Assembly: GCA_964035015.1 (NCBI GenBank)
Contig: OZ036016.1
Location: forward strand, 636,001-700,000
Direction: 5' to 3'
DNA from: Corallium rubrum
Taxonomy: Eukaryota; Cnidaria; Anthozoa; Scleralcyonacea; Coralliidae
DNA: 64,000 nucleotides
The notes below the pieces were generated by a model. It was not told the DNA's origin and ran no database searches. It saw only the letters and a list, made by a program, of their open reading frames with translations. Of this stretch, positions 40,997 to 51,599 are shown piece by piece (the stretch's first letter is position 1; each line of letters starts with the position of its first letter). The position numbers were made by a program, and so were the translations under genes.

Positions 40997-42120
40997 ACCG
41001 TGCTGGGTTCTTCTGGATCGAAAGGTTCTCCTAAAAGACGTTTCCGAAGCGATGTTTTCCCAGCTCTATGTCTTGCCCTATAATTTTCACCGGTATTCGA
41101 TTGCTCTTTTCTTCTTCTAATGTAGTGCTCGCTGGTAGGCTTCGTCATAGGGGCCTGCTTAGATGGACTAAAAGTTGGCTCGGGTAAGAGCGACACCCTA
41201 CCCCCAAGACAACTTTGTCGTGTGTTTACATGAGGAACTATATCATGACTTCTGAATCGGTTTAAGCCTGGAGGACTGGGTATGGTTATGCATCTAATTT
41301 AAGATAGCCGATCGTCGGGAAGAAACTGTAACAGTACTGTTAGAATTAAACGATCGAATTAAACTCACAGAAGCTTTTATACTTCTTCAGGCCAATTATC
41401 AGGTTTCCAACTGTTGTTGGAGACCAAGACCATTTTTTTCGCTTCGTGTTTGAAGCTCTATTAATAGGCGAGTTTCAGGGTGTTGCGCACGCATCGTTTT
41501 GCAAAGGAATTGGCGGGCTCTCCACAAAGTAAGCAATGGCAAACAGACTTGCTAGCGAGCCAACAATAGCAGAATAACAGTGTTAAACATCCAGAAACTG
41601 TATCTATACTTCGTTTATTTTAAACAGTATGTTTACTTTGAGGGGAGCTTGCCCGTTTTTTTGAAAATGATGCGCGCGCAACACCATGAAACTCGCCTCT
41701 TGTTTCACTTTCTGCCGCCATTTTGTTTCGCAGTTTTGCCTCGGGAAGACGAGTCAAATTGTTTACATGGAGGGAACTTTATCTCGCCCCCTAGGGTAAC
41801 CCTACCTCGCAGAGGGTGACCCTACCCCCAGGGTGACCCTACTACCCGAGACAAGTATGAAATTCCCCAAGTAAACGTTCGCTGTCGGGACTAAGTAAAA
41901 TGAACACAAAGTTGGCTCTCCCAGGGTAGCTCGTGGGATGGACAAACGTTGTCCCTTCCCAGGGTCAACGTTTGTCCATGTAAACGGCCCCATATAGTCT
42001 AAAGAATAATACAAAGTATATACTGACACTACTAATTTTGTACGTTGCCTATACTTGGAAAGCACGGATGGCGCGTGAAGCTGTTGCAGGCGCGTATCTT
42101 CTCACCACAAATGTTCAAAG
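40996..42120 (-). pseudogene. Partial duplicate of ROCO exon 4 and its flanking intron, split by a transposon
   Basis: Positions 40999-41150 match the first about 150 nt of exon 4, including the codons of RAGKTSLRKRLLGEPFDPEE. Positions 41999-42120 match the adjoining intron next to 19738-19843. The duplicate carries frame damage (the GQD part of the P-loop is altered), and the acceptor region is separated by an 848 bp insertion. It is non-functional as an exon. It lies in intron 2, upstream of the intact exon 4 in gene order. Confidence 0.88.
41151..41998. mobile_element. 848 bp TIR element with a nested MITE
   Basis: The ends GGGGCCTGCTTAGATGGACT-like and the inverse of GGGGCCGTTTACATGGACAA pair over about 35 bp with mismatches. 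The flanks (tcatag and atatag) resemble a 5-6 bp duplication. Removing it rejoins the exon-intron boundary of the duplicated exon 4. Inside, 41467-41500 and 41664-41697 (GGCGAGTTTCAGGGTGTTGC and its near-inverse) form a second pair of TIRs. Confidence 0.7.
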
Positions 42121-42134
42121 TTAAATCGAAATAT

Positions 42135-42347
42135 TGTAATGAATTTGTAATGAAACTATATCGCGTGCATGTATATAACTGTAATATAATTCTACCGAAC
42201 TTATAATACCCTTGGGAGAAATGAACTGTATATATTTGAGTGTGCCTTTGGAATAAAGGTTGTTGTTGTTGTTGTGAGTCGTTGATGGCCGGCCGTATTT
42301 TATATAAAGAAATGAAGTTTCGCTAAATCCAGGGGAGAACCGTAACA
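42135..42347 (+). repeat. 5' LTR of a Ty3/gypsy element
   Basis: It starts TGTAATGAAT and ends ACCGTAACA. It contains a TGTATATATTTGAG TATA-like word and a GGAATAAAGG polyadenylation signal, and is directly followed by a primer site. No matching 3' LTR is present in the window. Confidence 0.7.
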
Positions 42348-42348
42348 T

Positions 42349-42365
42349 TGGCGACCCCGCCAGGA
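42349..42365 (+). promoter_or_regulatory. Primer-binding site of the gypsy element
   Basis: TGGCGACCCCGCCAGGA directly follows the LTR. It starts with TGG, complementary to the CCA end of a tRNA. The BEL/Pao element at 62234 uses nearly the same site. Confidence 0.7.
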
Positions 42366-42390
42366 TCAAATAGTTGAAGAGACTCGAACG

Positions 42391-43997
42391 TTGGCCAAGG
42401 TTTGGCGAATCTGCCGTGAAATGGCATCGAGAGATGACTTTTTGAACGCCGACAATCAAGAACCTCGAGAACCGGTGGGAAATTCTATTCGAGAAAGAGA
42501 CGAAGAAGAATTTGATTTGTACAAATCTAAAGACCTCGCGTGGTTAGAACCAATCTACGAGAAGTTTAATGAACAGTTAAGACTCGTTCAAGAACAAAGA
42601 AGTGTGCAGAGAGAAGAAATCGATCGAGCAGAACACATCGGGCGTTGAAAGCCAGCTGAGTGACATCAATTCTAGATTGTCAAAAACAGAGTCGGTCTGT
42701 GAAGTGTTGCAGAAGGAAACCATCGGGCTGGCGAAGCGAGTGGAAACCATAGAAAAGCGCTCACATACATGGGATTCGTTAGAAGACAGATCCGGTCAGT
42801 TCATGCTGAACTAGTTGGTGAAATGTACCACGAGTTACAGAATAAATTTAAGGGCGACTTTAAATCTATAGAAAACCAACTGGCCGAACAGGAAAACAAT
42901 TTACATAAATTAAAGACGGTGTATTTGAAATTAGAATCGAAAGTTGTCAAATCTCAGTCAGTACCCCAAACTCCAGTTGAAAAATTTAGATTTAAAACTT
43001 CTCCATCCTCAACGAGTACAAGGGTATTACCAGAACTACCAAGAACTAGCCAATTCACTAGAGAGAATAGTAACTTCGCTGATAACTCTGTACAACGACC
43101 GGTTCCGTACAGTGGAGACTCGCTTTGGGAGTCCTATTTCGCGCAGTTTGAAATAACCGCGCAGTTTGAAATAACCGCACAGTTGAACGGTTGGTCGAAT
43201 CAACAGAAGGCAGCGTACATGGCCACAAGTTTAAAAGGACCAGCGGTGAATGTACTCGGCAATCTTCCTGCAGATCGTCGCCAACATTATCAGGCGTTAG
43301 TAGCTGCTTTGGAAAGCCGATACGGGTCGACTCATCGAACGGAGTTATCGAGGGTTCGTTTTAAACTAGAACGAAATAGAAGGAAGAAAGTTTGGCAGCA
43401 TTAGCGGAAGATCTAGAACGACTTGGTCGATTGGCATATCCTGATGCTCCAGCAGATTTATAAAACGTGTTGAGTCGAGACCAATTTATCGATGCACTGC
43501 CGGATGAGGACATGCGGCTAAGAATAAAGCAAGAAAGACCGACGAAGTTACAGCGTGCCTTAGAGTTAGCTCTGGAATTAGAGTCCTTCCAACTTGCGAG
43601 CAGACAACGCCAGTACCGTACGTCCCGGGAGACGAAACTCAACGGAACCAAGCGAAATACAGATGACGCACAGCAATCTGTGACCAGCACAGACAGGGGA
43701 ATAACGCGACTGTGTCAGGTCATTGAACGTCTTGAGAAATCGCTGCAGAACTGCTTAAATTTTGTTGCAGCTGCTGGTACACGCCGAAAAACGCAAAGAA
43801 GACCAAGGATCGGCTGTTGGAAGTGTGGCGAGCCAGACCACTACCGACGAGACTGCACTCTGAGTACTCCACCTCGTGGTTCAGAAAAGAAGGAAAACGT
43901 GAAAAATGAAAAAGAGGGTGAACAGCCAGAAAGCGGACGGAAGTCGGGAAACTGTTTAACGCTGGGTTCAGGAAGTGGACGCCAGCAACAGAGATAA
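42391..43997 (+). pseudogene. Gypsy gag with CCHC knuckle (frameshifted)
   Basis: Four overlapping frames cover a gag-like protein. They comprise a charged N-terminal coiled-coil part (42391-42814), the capsid-like part (42769-43404, with a gag-typical SLWESYFAQFEITAQ) and a C-terminal part (43467-43997). The C-terminal part has a CCHC knuckle CWKCGEPDHYRRDC near 43815. An 18 bp tandem duplication (GCGCAGTTTGAAATAACC) near 43140-43175 adds six residues. Stops at about 42646 and 43402 and shifts show the copy is dead. Confidence 0.82.
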
Positions 43998-44053
43998 CGG
44001 AAGCTCCATCGTACGTCCTCAAGACAGGAACGATATCGGCGTTAGGCGACAGT

Positions 44054-44734
44054 TTGAGAATTGACGGAGAAATTGAAGGTGTGACCTGTCAATTGGTGAT
44101 TGATACTGGGTCCAATATAACTATCGCGAGACCGGATGTCATCAAGGAAGCAAAAGTAGAGGGGAAGATTATTCCTGTAGAAACTTCTTTACGGACGGTT
44201 ACGGGAGAAAGTGCCCCTGTTGTTGGCCGTGCAAATTTAAGATTTCGGTTGGGAGACTGGGTCACATATCAAGAGGTATGGCTTGCTGACGTCACAGATC
44301 CTTGCATACTTGGTCTAGATTTCCTGATGGCCCACGATTGTCATGTCGATATTGCGGGTGGAGCTCTCCAGATTGGTCAACAGGAAATTCCTTTGGTCCT
44401 GGATAGGCAATCTAACAACCAACCCAGTTGTCACAGAGTGGTAGTTGCAGAAACGGTTGAAATTCCTCCACGGTGCGAGTCGGTAGTTTATGGATCTCTC
44501 ATAAATGCAGGAGATGTAGTTGACTTGTGGGGAAGTGTCGGTCCACTGCAGCAGAGAAACACACACGCATCTCAAGGCATACTGGTCGGAAGCACGTTGG
44601 TTGATTTGCGGTCACCTGAAGGTCTTCCTGTTCGACTTTTGAATTTGTCGGACAAAGTTCGCTATCTAAAGAAAGGGACAGAAGTTGCCGACTTTGAGCC
44701 TGTGGCATACGCCGTGAGCATGGAGAAAGAATAG
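44054..44734 (+). CDS. Gypsy aspartic protease region
   Basis: The frame holds LVIDTGSNITIARPD, the retropepsin active site (DTGS), followed by the flap and the ILGLDFL motif typical of gypsy proteases. A stop separates it from the RT frame. Confidence 0.85.
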   Translation: MRIDGEIEGVTCQLVIDTGSNITIARPDVIKEAKVEGKIIPVETSLRTVTGESAPVVGRANLRFRLGDWVTYQEVWLADVTDPCILGLDFLMAHDCHVDIAGGALQIGQQEIPLVLDRQSNNQPSCHRVVVAETVEIPPRCESVVYGSLINAGDVVDLWGSVGPLQQRNTHASQGILVGSTLVDLRSPEGLPVRLLNLSDKVRYLKKGTEVADFEPVAYAVSMEKE

Positions 44735-44779
44735 ACTACACCAGTTGTACCGAATACAGATACGGGCGTTCCAGCACAT

Positions 44780-45961
44780 TTGGTTGATCTGTTCAACAGA
44801 AGCGGAAGAAACCTGAACGTAGATCAGCAGGGAGAATTGAAAAACCTGTTAGTACAATTTCAAGACGTGTTCTCAAAGGATAAGCACGACCTGGGAAGAA
44901 CAGGACTGGCTAAACATAAGATAGACGTAGAGACAGCCTCTCCTATACGACAACCCACGAGAATCCCACCTTTGGCTAAGCGAGAAGAGGCTTCAAACGC
45001 GATCAACGACATGAAGGAGCAAGGGATCATAAAGCCTTCAAAGAGTCCTTGGGTCTCTCCTGTTGTCTTGGTTCGAAAGAAAGATGGGAGTACAAGATTC
45101 TGCGTAGATTACAGGAAACTAAACGACGTCACTAAGAAAGATTCATATCCACTTCCTAGAGTAGACACCAGTCTCCATTCTTTCTTTGGTTCTACGTGGT
45201 TCTCCACCTTAGATCTAAGAAGGGGTTATTGGCAGGTAGAAATGGACGAGTCGGACAAGGAGAAGACAACGTTTACGACCGGAGAAGGATTGTGGCAGTT
45301 TGTAGTTATGCCATTTGGACTAAGCAATGCCCCTGCAACTTTTGAAAGGTTTATGGAGCAGGTACTTATGGGACTTCCCTGGACTGTCTGTTTAGTGTAC
45401 TTAGATGATGTCATCGTCCATGCGCAGTCGTTCGAGGAGGAGCTTAATCATCCGAGCAAAGTAGAGGCAGTGGAAAACTGGCCTGTTCCACAAAGTGTTG
45501 CGGAGGTGAGAAGCTTATTGGGTTTATGCTCGTACTATCGACGATTTGTCAAGGGCTTTTCTGAAGTAGCTCAACCACTAAATGAACTGTTGAAGAAAGG
45601 AACACCATTTGAATGGACGAGTGAGTTTCAGATTTCGTGGGAAACCTTAAAGAATCGTTTAACCACAGCGCCAGTACTGACTTACCCTTGTCCTGACGAA
45701 GAATTCATCTTGGTTACTGATGCATTTAATTACGGGTTGGGCGCAGTGTTATCGCAAGTCCAAGGTGGCGAGGAGCGCGTCATAGGATACTACAGTAGAT
45801 CCCTGAATAGGGCAGAAAGAAATTATTGCGCGACACGAAAAGAACTCCTTGCTCTGATTGCAGCCGTTGAACACTTTCATTATTTCCTCTACGGACGGAG
45901 ATTTGTTGCAAGAACATTGGAGCAGAGTCTCTGCATGACGAGGTATTCACCTATCTATTAG
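44780..45961 (+). CDS. Gypsy reverse transcriptase and partial RNase H, internally deleted
   Basis: RT motifs are FCVDYRKLN, FSTLDLRRGYWQVEM, VMPFGLSNAPATF and YLDDVIVHAQSFEE. Directly after FEEEL the frame jumps to HPSKVEAVENWPVP. About 60 residues that normally lie between these motifs are missing, in frame. RNase H begins at VTDAFNYGLGAVLS and breaks off soon after HYFLYGRRF. No integrase or 3' LTR follows, so the element is truncated at its 3' side. Confidence 0.9.
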   Translation: MVDLFNRSGRNLNVDQQGELKNLLVQFQDVFSKDKHDLGRTGLAKHKIDVETASPIRQPTRIPPLAKREEASNAINDMKEQGIIKPSKSPWVSPVVLVRKKDGSTRFCVDYRKLNDVTKKDSYPLPRVDTSLHSFFGSTWFSTLDLRRGYWQVEMDESDKEKTTFTTGEGLWQFVVMPFGLSNAPATFERFMEQVLMGLPWTVCLVYLDDVIVHAQSFEEELNHPSKVEAVENWPVPQSVAEVRSLLGLCSYYRRFVKGFSEVAQPLNELLKKGTPFEWTSEFQISWETLKNRLTTAPVLTYPCPDEEFILVTDAFNYGLGAVLSQVQGGEERVIGYYSRSLNRAERNYCATRKELLALIAAVEHFHYFLYGRRFVARTLEQSLCMTRYSPIY

Positions 45962-46129
45962 TTTGTTCTCCCTCTTACTTTCCTTCCCCTGGCCTATATA
46001 TCTTTCTTGCTGATTTCACGACCGCTCCCATTTGTTTTGCCATTCTTCACTCTCGTATTTATTACTATGTGCCAATCGCCTTTTTACCTTCTTATTACCG
46101 TATGGCGTTCGGTCGAGCGTAGCCAATTT

Positions 46130-47170
46130 TACAGCCATTCAGTCGGCCACTGTTTAGGTTTGCTCGTGTGTCGAGCCTGTCACTTATGTTCGGAGTTAAT
46201 CGTGTCTCCAACTAGCCTATTGGTGTATTTGGTAGTCCCCGCGAGACTAGCCACACTTATGTTTGAAGTTGCTCGTGTCTCCAGTTTATGACCACACTTC
46301 TGTTTGAAGTTGCTCGCGTGTCGACCCTCGCCAAAATTATGTTTAAAGTTGCTCATGTGTCGAGCCTAGCTTAACTGTCTCAACTTAGATTTGAGGTTGC
46401 TCGTGTGTCGAGCCTATAGCGTAACTGTCTCAACTTAGATTTGAGGTTGCTCGTGTGTCGAGCCTAGACCCAATTATCTTTATACTTGCTCGTGTGTCGA
46501 TTATGTTTGAAGTTGCTCGTGTGTCGAGCCTAGACAAACTTATGTTTCTTGCTCGTGTGTCGAGCCTAGCCAAAATTATGTTTGAAGTTGCTCGTGTGTC
46601 GAGCCTAGCCAAACTTATGTTTCTTGCTCGTGTGTCGAGCCTAGCCAAAATTATGTTTGAAGTTGCTCGTGTGTCGAGCCTAGCCAAACTTATGTTTCTT
46701 GCTCGTGTGTCGAGCCTAGCCAAAATTATGTTTGAAGTTGCTCGTGTGTCGAGCCTAGCCAAAATTATGTTTGAAGTTACTCGTGTGCCGAGCCGAGCCA
46801 AACTTATGTTTCTTGCTCGTGTGTCGAGCCTCTAGCCAACTTTCTGTTTGAAGTTGCTCGTGTGCCGAGCAGAGCCAAAATCATGTTTAAAGTTGCTCGT
46901 GTGTCGAGCCTGACCAAACGTATCTTTGAAGTTGCTCGTGTGTCGAGCCTAGCCAATATTGTCTTTGGAGTTGGTCGTGTGGCGAATCTGCTCAAACTTA
47001 TCTTCGTAGTTTCCCGAGTCGCGCCTACCGAGTTTCTGTAATTACAGTCCGCTCGTGTCTCGAGTATATATCGCCAAAACGATAGGTGGGGTTGCTCCTA
47101 TGTCGACCCCACCTCCACTTATGCTTGACGTTGACCGTGTGTTGACTCTAGGCAAACCTATAGCTGCGGC
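46130..47170. repeat. Dimeric satellite: alternating 39 bp and 36 bp units
   Basis: The core unit is TTGCTCGTGTGTCGAGCCTA plus GCCAAA. It continues either as ATTATGTTTGAAG (39 bp type) or CTTATGTTTC (36 bp type). Between about 46505 and 46730 the two types alternate, giving a 75 bp higher-order period. Units diverge strongly towards both edges. Arg/Ala-rich frames on the minus strand are repeat artefacts. Confidence 0.9.
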
Positions 47171-47685
47171 GCCGGCCACTCTTTGCCTTCGTTTGGGCGC
47201 TGAGCTTATATAATCACCGGTATTACCGTTGTGGCTCTTATGCCATTTCCTCGCGTGGTGAACATTCGGTCGGTTTAACTCATCACCATTTTCTCAGTCA
47301 CAGTATGCATTCGCTTCTATGGCAATAAATGTGCAGTCGAGGTATCGGCTATCCCCCGACCCCAGCCAAAATTGCAGGTTCCTACTATCCAAGCCACGAC
47401 CAGATGGGTTTCCTAAACACCCTATAACCAGTCTCTGGACGGTTCCTGGTCCGGCTAGGCTAGTGGGGGCTGCGCTCCCTTCCCCTTTCCCCATTTTCGT
47501 AGTCTCGGCTTTTCCCAGGACAACCTTTGTCTATTAGGGGAGGTCGAAGCCCCTGCCCATCGGACCACGACCTGTCTACGCCTTTACCAACTCGGCTCTT
47601 ACGCACTATTTGATGTATTATGTTCCTACGCACAGTTAATAGCTCGACCGGCCTCCTATTCGGAACTTATTCCAGTACCGTACCA
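47171..47685. other. Sequence between the satellite and the hAT MITE, no gene recognised
   Basis: Relatively GC-rich compared with the surroundings. Only short chance frames are present. Confidence 0.4.
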
Positions 47686-47693
47686 CTTCGAAC

Positions 47694-47944
47694 CAAGGAC
47701 GGATTTTCTGGGGGGGTGCGCACCCCCCAAAAAATTGTGTGCACCCCCCCAGGAACTTCTCCCACCCCCGCTAGAGAAATTTGCACCCCCCCCCAAAAAA
47801 GTAAATGCTCATAAAACTAACCCCAAAATGCAGGAAAACGCGTTTCAGAGAGTTCAAAATCAAAAAATTTCCGCGGGAGCATGCGCTCGCACCCCCCCTG
47901 AATTTTGGGCACCCCCCAGAGCAAAATCTGAAAATCCGTCCTTG
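47694..47944. mobile_element. 251 bp hAT-type MITE with a perfect 8 bp target duplication
   Basis: CTTCGAAC flanks both sides (47686-47693 and 47945-47952). The termini CAAGGACGGATTTTC and GAAAATCCGTCCTTG are perfect 15 bp inverted repeats. The interior holds several GCACCCCCC blocks on both strands. The 8 bp duplication is the hAT hallmark. Confidence 0.94.
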
Positions 47945-47952
47945 CTTCGAAC

Positions 47953-48470
47953 GTGTTTTGTCAGAGGTCCCTTTTTAATTTCTCCATGTCAGACGCATCA
48001 ACGTCATTTATCCTTTCCGTCTTCCCTCCGTTGTCCAGTTCACAGTTTCAGTACTGATTCTCTTTTGTTAAACCGTTTTCCCTTTTTGTTGATTTTGAGA
48101 ACTTTGAATTACCCACCTATAGTACTATACACATACCTACTCTTTTCTTCATAGCTTGAAGCCTTGAAGAAAGAGTTGGATTTTTTGGGTCAGGGTGAGT
48201 CGCTCTTACCCTATTTCCGACCAAAATATGTGATTTTCCATACCCTAGTTTAGACCAGACTCTTAATGTTATACTCTACTTCAGACTTGCCCTCTATAAT
48301 GTGTATCCTAGTTCGGAATCCTGTTCCATGTTCAGTTATATAGTTGAGTCTTTCTATGGTAGTGTTTTCGTGGTTTGATACTTTTCACGACAACCGAACA
48401 AGAACCGACTAAAGTAGAGTCCTGCGTAGTCAGTCTTTCGACACTACGCCAAATAGGAAGGGTGGTAAAC
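47953..48470. other. Intron 2 sequence without recognisable features
   Basis: No convincing open frame or repeat is seen. Confidence 0.4.
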
Positions 48471-48477
48471 TGCCGGA

Positions 48478-48540
48478 AATTTTGTTAGCGAGGTTCTGGC
48501 GTTTCGGGCGGAGCCCTTCATCAGAGTGATTATAAAGTGC
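48478..48540 (-). ncRNA. Hammerhead-type ribozyme core (Penelope-associated family)
   Basis: On the minus strand CTGATGA (48524-48518) is followed by AGGGC, TCC, GCCC (a stem that closes perfectly) and GAAAC (48505-48501). All invariant core bases visible here are kept. Stems I and III are not resolved by eye. No Penelope coding sequence is seen next to it. Confidence 0.55.
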
Positions 48541-48767
48541 GCAAACTGAACAGACCAAAACTGTACAATACATAACCCAATTTCAGACCTCCAACTAGAA
48601 GTCTAAATAACGTTGGTGTTGAAGTCTAACGTCCTGGTATGTTTCAGGCTTTAGACGTTTCGAGAATATGATACTTCATAAACTTTTGTTCCGGTTTCCT
48701 CCTTTTATTTCCACAAAATCGATTTGGTTTCGAGTTTCTTCACGTAGTAAACCCGTGTCAGCCGAGG

Positions 48768-48858
48768 TCAAAGCTTTTCATCCCATAACTTGTTCTCGCC
48801 GAGACAATGAGCGGCGAGACTTAGCAATGAAAATCGTTTACTATCTTCATTGCTAAAA
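48768..48858. repeat. Direct repeat, left copy (partner at 49112-49195)
   Basis: GTCAAAG(C/T)TTTTCATCCCATAACTT followed by CGGCGAG(A/G)CTTAGCA(A/G)TGAAAATCG is shared by the two sites, which lie about 345 bp apart. This may be a local duplication or the ends of an unidentified element. Confidence 0.6.
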
Positions 48859-49404
48859 AATGCCGTGAAAACCGGCCATGCGAGAATTTCTGACCACATA
48901 ACTCCCAGGAGTCGCTGTTTAGAATGTACCACATTAGCATACATGCAAATGGCACATTTAAACCCAGGAAAACGTGGTTTCTGAATCATTTTCAACAAGT
49001 TTGCAACGGGTCAAGCCACTCACTAAGTTGTGACCCTCCCAACTCCCCTTCGGCGCCGTACGGTGTCCCCTCGCCACACGAGCACGGGACACTACTCCGT
49101 GCCGCTCATTGCCTCGGTCAAAGTTTTTCATCCCATAACTTATTCTCGCTAAGACAATGAGCGGCGAGGCTTAGCAGTGAAAATCGTTTACTATACATGA
49201 AAAGTTTCAAGTGATTTGCAATAAGGATTTTCCAACAAGTCATTATGCAGTATGACGTCTAAGTGATGTTATTTGCATATCACGCAAATCTCAATATCTA
49301 AAGAACAAAGTGAGATATGGAAGAGCTACGAACGTCAATCTTTATAACTTCAAAAGTTCTTTGAAATAAAAGTCTCTCCCGAACTTATTTTTCGCTGCAT
49401 AAGC

Positions 49405-50060
49405 GCTTTAATCGAAAGCTAATATTTCGGGAAGTATAGCTCAGAACTTCACAAAATTTACAAAAAAGACATTTTGATTATGCTCTTGCTGCTCATATAA
49501 ATAAAACCGCGAAAAAGTCTTGGAAAAGGCAAGCAGTTTGGAGAAAATATCATAAACAGAGTCTGGTAGCCTGTGTAGATGGAAACGGCACCTAGACGGA
49601 AAACACCGAAAGTGATTTTGATTAATTTAATGTCACAACACAAACTTGAGGGCGGGAAAGCAAAATACACAGGTTTAATTGCAGGCCCTCCATGACCCTA
49701 CTCCTCACCCTCTACTAAGGCCTGGCCACTGATTGGTTGGAACACTGTTTCTTCGCTTACAAGTTAACGAGAATTTGTTCAATTTCACTCAAATTTTCAG
49801 AGATGACAGATAAATATATCACAAAACAAAACTGTGATGGGGAATTCAATAATTCCGAAAGCTTTTACATAAACGTTGACGGCTACTCCCGTGCGTTTAC
49901 TTCAGGATTTTTTCGTTCAATTTACAAAATGTTGTATAACTTTCTACACTAGGATCGAATATCGAAAACCCCCGTCACGTTTTTTAGCGCTTTGTATCAG
50001 GACTACCAGGAAAGAATCAAATAAAATAAAATAAAATAAAATAAATATAATAGAATCAAT
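49405..50060. repeat. Dispersed repeat X, copy 3
   Basis: It has the full-length arrangement shared with 35136-35925. Here an AAAAT expansion (50022-50043) replaces the CAAAA expansion of copy 1. Confidence 0.8.
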
Positions 50061-50375
50061 TTGAGTTAGAGAGATCGTGGAAAAATCTGGAGCGTTTTGG
50101 AAGTCATTAAACTACAGTAGCTTCAAATATCAAATATAGTAGTTAGTCATTCCAGACTTTATTTAATTATAAAATTTGTGTTGCTTTTTAACCGCCGTCG
50201 TCCTCCTGGCATCGTAAGGTCTGTAACGAGGACGCACTATGTCGTTTAGACTGGAGACACCCCTGAAGGTATTAAGACATTCCTTCTCTAACCTTTATGC
50301 TCTCTTGCTAACACCTATTACCACTAGTTACCTGTTAATCTTTTTTATACTTTTAGTCAAGATTTTCTTATAAAC

Positions 50376-50657
50376 TAGTGCTGTGCAAACTCCGGTTTTT
50401 CACCTCCGGCTCCGGCTCCGGCCAAAAAAACTCCGGCTCCGGCAGAAAATTTCCAGCTCCGGCATCCGAGGAAAATTCGAAATTTAATGGAAATTTTACG
50501 GCAATTTCACATTTCAAAGTGGAAGCACAAGCACTATCTTTGTTTTTGATTTTAACACTTCGCAACCTCGTACCCAGTAGTGTTTTCGCTAACGGCTTGC
50601 TGCTTAGTCCAACAACTACAAAACGCAAGTAATAAGTAGCGAATAACGCCACAAATA

Positions 50658-50741
<84 letters not shown>

Positions 50742-51216
50742 TACCTGTTTGCATGTCTAGATATAATGTGGGGGTCGTATTACATTGGGAGACATGTGTT
50801 TCAAAACATGTTTAAATATTTTCTGTTCGCCCAATTTAAATAAATTTTATATCGACATGATCGCTTGAATCTGCCGAATCCAGCACTATAGGTTTTGTCC
50901 CCCGAAAGTATTAAGATCAGTTGTTATTCGAATATTTACTCTATGCCTTCAACAGCGAACTTTGAAATGATGCCGTGAACAACGAACTTCCGAAGTTACG
51001 AACTTCGGAAGTTCGGAAGTTCGTTTCGAAGTTCGCAGCTAACTTGCCAAGTTCGTCGCCAACTTCGGAAATAACGAACGAACTTCGGAACATAATCGGC
51101 AAAAGTTATGTGAAATCCTCTGTAAGTGCTGCCGGAGTTTTGCCGGAGCTGAACAAACTCCGGCTCCGGCAAAATAGGCCGGAGCTCCGGCTCCGGCCCT
51201 CCGGCGCACAGCACTA
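50376..51216. mobile_element. 841 bp hAT-type element with CTCCGG subterminal repeats
   Basis: TTATAAAC is a perfect 8 bp duplication at 50368-50375 and 51217-51224. The termini are TAGTGCTGTGC and its perfect inverse. CTCCGG/CCGGAG words cluster within 100 bp of both ends, as expected for transposase-binding repeats. The interior holds (TA)n at 50658-50738 and a GAAGTTCG-rich palindromic tract at 50980-51090. It has no transposase. Confidence 0.93.
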
Positions 51217-51224
51217 TTATAAAC

Positions 51225-51599
51225 CAACAAAACTAACTCTCACCACAACACAACACAACAAGGATGTCAATGTCAACATCTTTTACTAAATTTCAAAGCA
51301 GCAAAGTCAGGGTCACTTTGAAATGTAGTTGGTGACCTATCGGTAATTATTAATAGCTAATATTACCTTGTCTTTCTTGCAACTTTGTCCTCAGAAACTT
51401 GGCCACATCACAAAACTTGCCATGTCTTTTTACTAAAAAGCACAACAATAATGTCAAGGCACATCAAATGTTTAACTTACAAGCAATTAACAAATGGTTC
51501 CTAACACAGCCAAAGAATCAGACACAGTTTAACGCTAGTAGTATAGGGAAGAGGACTTCTGGCGCGGGTGGGGCGGGTGGAGCTTTTTGCTCCAACCGT
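51225..51599. other. Intron 2 sequence without recognisable features
   Basis: Short chance frames only. Confidence 0.4.

Noticed and set aside
46250..47010. Regularly spaced short repeats resembling a CRISPR array
   Set aside because: Units are contiguous tandem copies without unique spacers, in animal DNA next to retrotransposons. It is a satellite.
48980..49090. Ribosomal RNA fragment suggested by GC-rich text
   Set aside because: No block could be matched to conserved rRNA cores.
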